Shown one piece after another: positions 1-5,022 of a DNA stretch of 6,352 nt (position 1 is its first letter; every line of letters begins with the position of its first letter). The position numbers and the translations under genes are program-made. The notes beneath the pieces were generated by a model that was given only the letters and a program-made list of their open reading frames with translations, searched no databases and had not been told where the DNA came from. The stretch covers positions 1-6,352 of the forward strand of contig JAKLJM010000288.1 in NCBI GenBank assembly GCA_023151145.1, written 5' to 3'. Source of the DNA: Bacteriovoracaceae bacterium (GTDB lineage: Bacteria; Bdellovibrionota; Bacteriovoracia; Bacteriovoracales; Bacteriovoracaceae).

Positions 1-462
1 ATTTTTTACATAATTATTTTTTATGTTGGCACTTGCAATCGCTTGATGATTAAGTACATCTTTAATTGCATTCGCTTCAATAAAATTTTTGACTGCTGGG
101 ATCTCTCTAGTCGTACTTTCTGAGATTGAAAGTGAATTTTTATTTGTATAAATATATGCTTCAATTTCAGGTAAGCTACTTGGCCAATATTTTCCATCGG
201 CAGTTACTCTTCCACCAAGTTCTGCATACTTTAGACAAGTACCTAAATCTGAAAATATAAATTTTTCAGGAAATCCACTCATCTCATATTTAAGCCACTT
301 CTGAGCATCCACGTCTTTTAATAGACGAGCTAAGCGCATTGCTTTCATTAAATGACGCTCAATCGTCATATCTTCTGTTTCCATCTCTCTGAGTAAACTC
401 TCGGACAGAGCGCCTGCCTCTCTAAAATGAGACAACTCTGAATTAATATTCAACTTATTCAT
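1..462 (-). CDS. AbiTii-domain protein, N-terminal part (runs off left edge)
   Basis: The frame is open from an ATG at 460-462 to the window edge: 154 codons with no stop, so the C-terminus is missing. A ribosome-binding AAGGA (470-474 on the complement) sits 7 nt before the ATG, downstream of a good promoter. Residues about 35-70 read as a helical segment with MRLARLLKDVDAQKWL followed by KYEMSGFP, then a tyrosine/glycine-rich stretch and KYWPSSLPEIEAYI. The pattern 'rLA..L.d.e...Wl..El.Gyp' is what I associate with the AbiTii domain, first known from a lactococcal abortive-infection protein and found in predicted anti-phage proteins. I recognise the pattern by eye only; no alignment was run. 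Whether another effector domain follows cannot be seen. The gene is divergent from the abiE operon, which supports a defence role. Confidence 0.65.
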   Translation of the reverse strand, partial: MNKLNINSELSHFREAGALSESLLREMETEDMTIERHLMKAMRLARLLKDVDAQKWLKYEMSGFPEKFIFSDLGTCLKYAELGGRVTADGKYWPSSLPEIEAYIYTNKNSLSISESTTREIPAVKNFIEANAIKDVLNHQAIASANIKNNYVKN

Positions 463-484
463 AAACAAATCCTTGTTAGCGGTT

Positions 485-513
485 ATTATTCAACTTTGCT
501 ACGACGCTGTCAA
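485..513 (-). promoter_or_regulatory. sigma70-like promoter of the AbiTii-domain gene
   Basis: On the minus strand a perfect -35 box TTGACA (513-508) is followed by a 17-bp spacer and a -10 box AATAAT (490-485), five of six consensus bases. Transcription would start near 478, giving a very short leader that holds only the AAGGA ribosome-binding site before the ATG at 462. This is the best-looking promoter in the window. Confidence 0.6.
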
Positions 514-568
514 AGCAACTAAAGAATTTGAATCACAACCTATTAATATCACTGCACATTGCTAATGA

Positions 569-618
569 ATGAATTTTAAATAAATTTTCATGCTAAACAT
601 CCGATAATGTGGTAAAAT
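569..618 (+). promoter_or_regulatory. candidate abiE control region (dyad and -10)
   Basis: An imperfect inverted repeat (ATGAATTTT at 569-577 against AATTTTCAT at 583-591; 7 of 9 positions pair) precedes two possible -10 boxes, GATAAT (603-608) and TAAAAT (613-618). No convincing -35 box is seen. A strong ribosome-binding AGGAGG (627-632) follows, 5 nt before the ATG at 638. AbiEi proteins are known to repress their own operon by binding inverted repeats upstream, so this dyad is a candidate operator. The assignment is inference and weak. Confidence 0.25.
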
Positions 619-637
619 AAGCTAATAGGAGGGCTCT

Positions 638-1225
638 ATGCTTAAAAGAGAATTCGTTAAAAACAACCTTGTCCCAGGAACGCTTTACAGACGAAGTGAG
701 CTTGAAGAATTCAGCACAAGCATAGATCGCCACCTAGCTCAGTTAGTGAAAGATGGGACGCTTAAAAAAGTCGGGCCTGGCCTTTATCTGCATCCAGAAA
801 AAAGTAAGTGGGGTGAAAAGTCTTCTGAAGATAGAAAGCTAGTCGAGGCCTTCTTGAAAGATGATCGCTTCCTAATGTTCTCATTTAATAGTTATAACGG
901 ACTTGGCCTTGGTACCACTCAACTCTATAACCAAACAGTCGTTTATAATCATAAACGCCACGGTAAATTTAAACTTGGAAGTCGTACTTTTGATTTTCGA
1001 ATGAAACCAGATTTCCCAACAGAATTTACCAAAGAAAGCTTGCTTGTTGATATGCTCAACAATCTCTCTGAACTCGCAGAAGATCCTGAACTTGTAGTTC
1101 GGGCATTGGAAAAAAAACTTTTAAGCTTTGATCGACAGTCTCTAGAAAATGCGGTCAAATTATATGGCAAAGTAAAAACTAAAAAGCTAATCAAAGAATT
1201 ATATGGCAAAGATCTTCCTGCATAA
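638..1225 (+). CDS. AbiEi-like antitoxin / winged-helix autorepressor (DUF6088-like)
   Basis: The 195-residue product is the likely antitoxin of a type IV toxin-antitoxin (AbiE) system and probably represses its own operon. Residues about 8-55 form a winged helix-turn-helix: 'Y-R-R-S-E-L-E-E-F' then a recognition-helix region 'S-I-D-R-H-L-A-Q-L-V-K-D-G-T-L' and the wing 'KKVGPGLYLHP' (44-53), the usual start of AbiEi-type antitoxins. Residues 60-125 carry the conserved 'F...SYNGLGLGTTQLYNQTVVYNHKRHGKFKLGSRTFDFR' style core, seen in the AbiEi/DUF6088 group. The C-terminal third is a basic helical domain. The start is secure: AGGAGG lies 5 nt upstream. The 3' end overlaps the toxin gene by 23 nt, so the two are co-transcribed and perhaps translationally coupled. 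Family is assigned by sequence pattern and by the partner gene. Confidence 0.82.
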   Translation: MLKREFVKNNLVPGTLYRRSELEEFSTSIDRHLAQLVKDGTLKKVGPGLYLHPEKSKWGEKSSEDRKLVEAFLKDDRFLMFSFNSYNGLGLGTTQLYNQTVVYNHKRHGKFKLGSRTFDFRMKPDFPTEFTKESLLVDMLNNLSELAEDPELVVRALEKKLLSFDRQSLENAVKLYGKVKTKKLIKELYGKDLPA

Positions 1226-2153
1226 TGACCCTGACTTTAAAGGCTTAATCAATCAAGTCTCGCAAGATTTGTCTATATCACCTTTTCTAATCGAAAAGGA
1301 CTACTGGATAATGCATGTACTTTATGGCCTTCAATCACAAGGATACGAATTTGAACTAAAGGGTGGAACATCTCTTTCGAAAGGATATAGAATAATTCAT
1401 CGTTTCTCGGAAGATATAGATCTTAAAATTCTACCTCCACATGGAATAACAATCCCGCAAAGAAAAAATCAAACAAGTAAAACACAGGTTAAATCTCGTA
1501 AAGATTATTTTGAGGAACTAGCGTCTGAAATAACAATTGATGGAGTTACGACATCAAGAGCAAATGAATTTGATAATGATAAATTTTTTAGTGCTGGGAT
1601 TAATCTTCACTTTAACTCTGTCACAGAACAAATCTCTGGTGTAAAGCCAGCAGTATTACTCGAAGTTGGATTTGATGATACGACTCCAAATAAACCAATC
1701 ACTATTTCGTCATGGGCCTTTGATAAAGCCTTTTCTTTGGCTCCTAAGGATTACATTGATAATAGAGCCATTGAAGTAAAGTGTTATATCCCAGAGTTTA
1801 CTTTTGTTGAAAAGCTCCAAGCTGTAGTAACAAAATTTAGAAAATATAAAGAAACAAACACTTTTGAAAAAAACTTCATTAGGCATTATTACGACCTCTA
1901 TTGTTTGCTCGAATTACAGGAAATTCAAAGTTTTATTGGCACTCAAGATTACATCAAAAGAAAAAAAGAAAGATTTCCTAAGGCTGATGATCCTCTAACT
2001 TTACACACAAACAATGCATTTACACAGCTAAATCCATCAGATTTTGAGTTGTTTAAGAAAAATTATGAATTAACTTCTAGCTTATACTACAAAGGCCAAA
2101 TTCCCCTTGAAGTTGTTTTGAAAAAAATTCAAGATCATCTACCAAAACTCTAA
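1203..2153 (+). CDS. AbiEii/AbiGii-family nucleotidyltransferase toxin
   Basis: The 316-residue product has the size and motifs of AbiEii-type toxins, DNA polymerase-beta-like nucleotidyltransferases that arrest growth and give abortive infection to phage. Visible motifs: the N-terminal 'IEKDYWIMHVLYGL' (30-43); the nucleotide-binding signature GGTSLSKG (54-61) followed by the metal-binding pair in SEDIDL (E70, D71, D73); 'VLLEVGF' (151-157); 'EVKCYIPEFTFVEKLQAVVTK' region (191-211, with K204); and 'IRHYYDLYCL' (226-235). All catalytic positions I know to look for are present, so the toxin looks intact. Its start lies inside the antitoxin gene (23-nt overlap) and has no clear Shine-Dalgarno sequence, which suggests translation depends on ribosomes finishing the antitoxin gene. 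Type IV toxins and antitoxins are not expected to bind each other directly. Confidence 0.9.
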   Translation: MAKIFLHNDPDFKGLINQVSQDLSISPFLIEKDYWIMHVLYGLQSQGYEFELKGGTSLSKGYRIIHRFSEDIDLKILPPHGITIPQRKNQTSKTQVKSRKDYFEELASEITIDGVTTSRANEFDNDKFFSAGINLHFNSVTEQISGVKPAVLLEVGFDDTTPNKPITISSWAFDKAFSLAPKDYIDNRAIEVKCYIPEFTFVEKLQAVVTKFRKYKETNTFEKNFIRHYYDLYCLLELQEIQSFIGTQDYIKRKKERFPKADDPLTLHTNNAFTQLNPSDFELFKKNYELTSSLYYKGQIPLEVVLKKIQDHLPKL

Positions 2154-2176
2154 AGAAAATGAACGATTTAAAAATC

Positions 2177-2575
2177 TTAATTGCAATAAACTGTATTACT
2201 TATTTTATTACATGATGATCCGTCACTAAAATAAGTAGTATTTCCAATCGTCGTAGAAGTTTCACCATCACTAAAATAAGATGTATTGCCTATTCTGTTT
2301 GAAGTTGAACCATCGTCATAATAGGTGGTATTTCCAACTTGGGTTGCAGTAAATCCATTACTTCCATAAACTGTATTTCCGATGTTTCTGTAGTTATTTC
2401 CATTGTTATCATAAACAACATTGCCTATACGATTATATGATGTTGGCTGATAGTTTGATTGATAAGAATTTCCTTGCAATCCTGCACCAAGGGCCATAAA
2501 AAACCGACTTGCCGATGGATTACTTGCACAGCTTGTAAGCATTAATGCTGCTAATGAAATGAGCACTATTTTCAT
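2177..2575 (-). CDS. repeat-containing lipoprotein
   Basis: A 132-residue protein with a lipoprotein signal: K2, a hydrophobic run to residue 13, then the lipobox L13-T-S-C16; C16 would be lipidated and become the mature N-terminus, followed by ASNPSAS. From residue 50 to the end it is almost wholly a tandem repeat of exactly 15 residues: five full copies starting at I50, I65, V80, I95 and I110, and a partial copy at I125, with consensus 'IGNTTYfsDGsts..'. C122 and C131 near the C-terminus could form a disulphide. The regular period suggests a small beta structure exposed in the periplasm or at the outer membrane. No enzymatic motif is seen and the function is unknown. It converges on the AbiEii gene (23-bp gap) and diverges from the next gene. 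Start: ATG at 2573-2575, with only a weak GGTGA 8 nt upstream. Confidence 0.8.
   Translation of the reverse strand: MKIVLISLAALMLTSCASNPSASRFFMALGAGLQGNSYQSNYQPTSYNRIGNVVYDNNGNNYRNIGNTVYGSNGFTATQVGNTTYYDDGSTSNRIGNTSYFSDGETSTTIGNTTYFSDGSSCNKISNTVYCN
2180..2428 (-). repeat. in-frame 45-nt coding repeat of the lipoprotein
   Basis: Five units plus a partial sixth encode the 15-residue motif 'IGNTxYxxDGxxxxx'. The period is exact at protein level (I50, I65, V80, I95, I110, I125). At the DNA level the units have diverged, and the two most similar are the TSYFSDG and TTYFSDG copies. This is a protein-coding repeat, not a CRISPR. Confidence 0.8.
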
Positions 2576-2627
2576 AAGTTAGTTCACCGAAATCCTTTAA
2601 TTATTCTTCACAATAAAATAAGCAAAA

Positions 2628-2645
2628 TAGTTGCCAGTGCAACTA
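2628..2645. promoter_or_regulatory. perfect 18-bp dyad in a divergent intergenic region
   Basis: TAGTTGC and its exact complement GCAACTA are separated by CAGT. The dyad sits about 50 bp upstream of the lipoprotein start and 144 bp upstream of the cysteine-rich protein start. On the minus strand the stem is followed by a T-rich stretch, but an intrinsic terminator has no obvious job here, because no minus-strand gene lies immediately upstream. An operator for one or both divergent genes is the simpler reading; it is inference. Confidence 0.35.
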
Positions 2646-2778
2646 ATTAAAAGAATTATGCACACTCAGAATATAATTAGTCACTGTCTATTTATTGGTC
2701 ACATTTAAGGCAGAAGTTTACGATCCTACATTCTGGGTTACCAAAATGAATGAATATGTTAAGATATCAATTATTCTT

Positions 2779-2783
2779 AGGAG
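2779..2783 (+). promoter_or_regulatory. ribosome-binding site that sets the start at 2789
   Basis: AGGAG lies 5 nt before the ATG at 2789-2791. The in-frame ATG at 2750 has no such sequence, and using it would put 13 residues in front of a good signal peptide. The downstream start is therefore preferred. Confidence 0.75.
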
Positions 2784-2788
2784 AACTC

Positions 2789-3541
2789 ATGAACAAAATA
2801 TCCATATGCTTGATATTTCAATTAATATTAGCAACAACTTCAAATGCGATAGTTCTTCCTAAATATGATGTAAAACAGAAGCAATTTACGTCATGTGAAA
2901 ATCGTACAGAAAAAATAACTGAAATCATCAACAGTGTCGAAAAAAATCAAAACATAAAATGTAACTTAATGGTGAATCAAGGAGAGCCGACTCTTGGCTT
3001 CTTCTATGAGTGTGGTGAAATGGAATTGAAAGCTTTTAGAAACGAAACTCATTGTGAATCTTGGATAAGTGCAATGAATAATAAATCAAAGTTGGATTAT
3101 CAAGACTTCGTACCTAAAAGTGTAACAAACAAGGCAGGATATGACGTAGGATTCAATAGTTGTGTGAAATCTATGTCAAAGAAAAATTACTCAGTAGAAT
3201 CTACTTTTGAATATTGTGAATGTTACTCACTTCAAACGGCACAATTTTCTGAAGTAGAGCTACAGTTAATGATGAAGAAAAATGAGTTATCTAAATTAAT
3301 CTCGAAACACACAGCTTCTTGTTATCATATCATTTCACCAAATGAAGGGAAAACACCTGGACTTGAAAAAAAGTTAGAAGAAAAGGCTGTTGATAAAATC
3401 AAAACATCAGACAAAAAAAATCTATATCTTATTGATGGTACATCTGATTTTCAGCTTGAATGCCAAAGAAAATTTGGGCTGAATGGCTCTCCTAAAGAAA
3501 TAAAAAGTAAATGCATCGAACTTGAAAAAGTAAAAAAATAA
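2789..3541 (+). CDS. secreted cysteine-rich protein of unknown function
   Basis: From the ATG at 2789 the product has 250 residues and begins with a clear Sec signal peptide: MNK, a hydrophobic core (ISICLIFQLILATT) and a signal peptidase I site after SNA at residue 20, giving a mature N-terminus IVLPKYDV. The mature part holds ten cysteines (36, 58, 75, 89, 125, 143, 145, 178, 225, 242), an even number that suggests several disulphides in the periplasm; 143 and 145 form a CEC. The C-terminal 70 residues are lysine- and glutamate-rich and helical. I do not recognise the family, and there are no catalytic motifs I can name. Its stop codon abuts the stop of the convergent HNH gene. A possible promoter is TTGGTC (2695-2700), an 18-bp spacer and TACGAT (2719-2724), which is weak. 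Confidence 0.75.
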   Translation: MNKISICLIFQLILATTSNAIVLPKYDVKQKQFTSCENRTEKITEIINSVEKNQNIKCNLMVNQGEPTLGFFYECGEMELKAFRNETHCESWISAMNNKSKLDYQDFVPKSVTNKAGYDVGFNSCVKSMSKKNYSVESTFEYCECYSLQTAQFSEVELQLMMKKNELSKLISKHTASCYHIISPNEGKTPGLEKKLEEKAVDKIKTSDKKNLYLIDGTSDFQLECQRKFGLNGSPKEIKSKCIELEKVKK

Positions 3542-3569
3542 TTATGTTTTTTTCTTAACTTTCTTTTTC
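3524..3569. terminator. possible bidirectional A/U-rich terminator across convergent stops
   Basis: Around the touching stop codons (3539-3541 plus, 3542-3544 minus) there are nested complementary arms: AAAAAAA (3532-3538) with TTTTTTT (3547-3553), and outside them GAAAAAG (3524-3530) with CTTTTTC (3563-3569). Either strand would give an A-rich arm followed by a U-run. The stem contains almost no G or C, and the arms are asymmetrically spaced (1 against 9 nt), so its strength as a terminator is uncertain. It lies within the coding ends of both genes. Confidence 0.3.
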
Positions 3570-4231
3570 GAAAAGATCTGATCAATTGGATTTTGAGATA
3601 ACATACCTTCTAATTTCTTTCCTTTATTCCAATTACAGCCATTGTGAACAATTCTTAAGTTTTCTACTGTTGAAGGTCCCCCTTTTGAATAAGGTATGAC
3701 GTGATCAAAATGTACTTCGTTATCAGGAACGGGGTCATTGCAAATTTGACAAATTTGCCCATCCCTACGAACAACTTTAAGCATAACTGATCTTGAAATA
3801 TTTCTAGTATGTGCTCGTCTATCTTTAGTTTCTGTTAAATCCTCTGCTACAAAAAAAACGGGACAAAGATGACCAAAAACTTTGCATGAAGCATCTTTTA
3901 GGACCTCTGGTATTTCTTCAGGATAATCTTTTTCCTCAAAATCTTGAATTTGACTTTCAAAAAAAAGTCTTCTCTCTCCATCTAATACTTCTCCATTTCC
4001 TGTAAAGCCAGAGAGATACGAAACACATAAATAATCATTATGCTCAATTGCACTTTCTCTAGTCTGGGGTAGTAGTGGAAATTCTTCAACCATTGGCCCA
4101 TATGGGCAGTACCTTAATTCCCAACAAGGCTTACAAATTTTACTTGTTCTTTTTTTCCAAATTGATAAAAAATCATTATCATTTATTTCATCTGGAACTT
4201 TTAATGCTCTTCGAATTTCTTTGTGTAACAT
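3542..4231 (-). CDS. HNH endonuclease with N-terminal cysteine cluster
   Basis: The 229-residue product is a predicted metal-dependent nuclease. The C-terminal HNH domain (about 150-206) shows C161-x2-C164, then D177-H178 in 'HFDHVIPYSKGGPS', N191 in 'VENLRIVH', and 'HNGCNWNKGKK' with C199, N200 and K203. The second structural zinc half-site is H196-x2-C199 where most relatives have two cysteines. The N-terminal part has 'ICKPCWELRYCPYGP' (C33, C36, C42) and 'SCKVFGHLCPVFF' (C116, C123), a pattern I have the impression of from a widespread group of HNH proteins; these cysteines may bind zinc or an iron-sulphur cluster. The tail is lysine-rich. An AGGAG (4244-4240) 8 nt before the ATG supports the start, and it overlaps the stop codon of the upstream gene, so the two form an operon. 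Substrate is unknown: defence, mobile-element or repair roles are all possible. Confidence 0.85.
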   Translation of the reverse strand: MLHKEIRRALKVPDEINDNDFLSIWKKRTSKICKPCWELRYCPYGPMVEEFPLLPQTRESAIEHNDYLCVSYLSGFTGNGEVLDGERRLFFESQIQDFEEKDYPEEIPEVLKDASCKVFGHLCPVFFVAEDLTETKDRRAHTRNISRSVMLKVVRRDGQICQICNDPVPDNEVHFDHVIPYSKGGPSTVENLRIVHNGCNWNKGKKLEGMLSQNPIDQIFSKKKVKKKT

Positions 4232-4242
4232 GCAATAATCTC

Positions 4243-4776
4243 CTATTTATGTAATTTTTCTAGAATCAAATCAACAAGATGAAAATTCTGATAATAGAAA
4301 ACAACAAATCCACAAATTAAAGCACCAATCATCATTCCTCGTGCTCTTTCTATAAGGAGTTCATTTCGTTTTAGTTCTGCTTTAGTTTGAGCAAAGCCAT
4401 CATTAATCGCATTCATCAGCATAATAGGATCAGTTGACGTTAAATCGACTTTAACTTGCTCTCCTGTCTTGTTTTTGAGCATACGAAGGTATTTAGCACT
4501 ATCAGACGTTGATTGCTTCATATAGCGGTCTAAAAGTTCTAGGTGATTCGTTAGAGTTAATATTTCAATAGCTTCATCAAGAGTGGCACCACGAGAATGT
4601 TTAGGATCAATAATTCGCCCAAAAGTTGAATTACTAAGTGTAGGAAGTCGCTCTGCTGAGGCTTGAATAGTTCTAGCGGCAGGGTTTTCTGAAGACCATT
4701 TGGTAAAGGCCTCAATTGTTAAATCTTTTAAAATTTTGTCGTCTTCCAATCTCGTTTTTGATTCCAAATCGCTCAT
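4243..4776 (-). CDS. small C-terminally membrane-anchored protein, helix-turn-helix-like N-terminus
   Basis: A 177-residue protein that I cannot assign to a named family. Residues about 36-86 ('ASAERLPTLSNSTFGRIIDP', then 'KHSRGATLDEAIEILTLTNH' and a leucine-rich helix) resemble a helix-turn-helix of the Cro/CI kind, with the LSNSTFGRII stretch in the recognition-helix position. Residues 90-146 are polar and helical. One membrane span follows (about 147-162, GMMIGALICGFVVFYY), leaving some 15 residues beyond it. The basic residues before the span (K136, R137, R144, R146) put the N-terminal domain in the cytoplasm. A GAGG (4787-4784) 7 nt before the ATG supports the start. The gap to the HNH gene is 11 nt, so the two are almost surely co-transcribed. 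It could sense a signal and control or localise the nuclease; that is inference. Confidence 0.75.
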   Translation of the reverse strand: MSDLESKTRLEDDKILKDLTIEAFTKWSSENPAARTIQASAERLPTLSNSTFGRIIDPKHSRGATLDEAIEILTLTNHLELLDRYMKQSTSDSAKYLRMLKNKTGEQVKVDLTSTDPIMLMNAINDGFAQTKAELKRNELLIERARGMMIGALICGFVVFYYQNFHLVDLILEKLHK

Positions 4777-4802
4777 AAAAATACCTCAGAATTTGTATTT
4801 TC

Positions 4803-4831
4803 TTCATAAAACAAAAAATAGTGTTTTGCAA
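4803..4831 (-). promoter_or_regulatory. candidate promoter of the membrane-protein/HNH operon
   Basis: On the minus strand TTGCAA (4831-4826) is separated by 17 bp from TATGAA (4808-4803), matching four of six bases at each box. The leader would be about 25 nt and contains the GAGG ribosome-binding site. Spacing is ideal but both boxes are imperfect. Confidence 0.35.
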
Positions 4832-4860
4832 CTAGTCGAACATATTCAGGCATAACTATT

Positions 4861-4866
4861 TATAAA
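4861..4866 (+). promoter_or_regulatory. candidate -10 box for the coupling-protein gene
   Basis: TATAAA on the plus strand, just before the tandem palindromes. If used, transcription would start close to 4873, so the palindromes would cover the start site and early transcript, a typical place for a repressor operator. No good -35 box is visible 16-18 bp upstream. Confidence 0.22.
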
Positions 4867-4872
4867 TCTGTC

Positions 4873-4895
4873 TTCAATTTGATTTTCAAATTGAA
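4873..4895. promoter_or_regulatory. perfect 23-bp palindrome (site 1 of a tandem pair)
   Basis: TTCAATTTGA (4873-4882) and its exact complement TCAAATTGAA (4886-4895) flank a 3-nt centre. The site overlaps the second palindrome by four bases. AT-rich arms and the absence of a following U-run argue for a dimeric DNA-binding protein site rather than a terminator. Confidence 0.6.
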
Positions 4896-4912
4896 TTTCA
4901 GTCTGAAATTCA
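4892..4912. promoter_or_regulatory. perfect 21-bp palindrome (site 2 of a tandem pair)
   Basis: TGAATTTCAG (4892-4901) and its exact complement CTGAAATTCA (4903-4912) flank a single T. Its centre is 18 bp from the centre of site 1, less than two helical turns. The half-sites share a TGAAATT/TCAAATT-like core with site 1. It may be an operator for the divergent genes, or part of a transfer origin next to the coupling-protein gene; neither is proven. Confidence 0.6.
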
Positions 4913-5010
4913 TCGTGACGGGCTAACATGGCCTTTCGGCCGATTCGAAGTTGAAAGACATAAAAAAGAAAATTTTAATGTGGTTACTCGGAAATAATTC
5001 CGAATTAACC

Positions 5011-5015
5011 AAGGA
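5011..5015 (+). promoter_or_regulatory. ribosome-binding site that sets the start at 5023
   Basis: AAGGA lies 7 nt before the ATG at 5023-5025. The frame is also open further upstream, to a TTG at 4951 and an ATG at 4978, but neither has a comparable site. The 5023 start leaves a short polar N-terminus before the hydrophobic segment. Confidence 0.65.
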
Positions 5016-5022
5016 AAAATTG

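Noticed and set aside
949..1209. 86-codon open frame on the minus strand
   Set aside because: It lies wholly inside the antitoxin gene, has no family resemblance and is a shadow of that gene's codons.
2165..2176. GATTT/AAATC dyad between convergent genes as a terminator
   Set aside because: Five AT-rich base pairs with a 2-nt centre and no clear U-run; too weak.
2180..2428. CRISPR-like regular repeat
   Set aside because: The 45-nt period is in frame with a lipoprotein gene, has no unique spacers, and the units differ at DNA level.
2750..2788. Upstream ATG start of the cysteine-rich protein
   Set aside because: It lacks a ribosome-binding site and would bury the signal peptide behind 13 residues.
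4930..4941. GGCC-TTTC-GGCC mini-hairpin
   Set aside because: Four-base arms only, no U-run and no flanking extension; not enough to call a terminator or a nick-site hairpin.
4951..5022. Upstream TTG (4951) or ATG (4978) start of the coupling-protein gene
   Set aside because: Neither has a good ribosome-binding site; the ATG at 5023 has AAGGA at the right distance.
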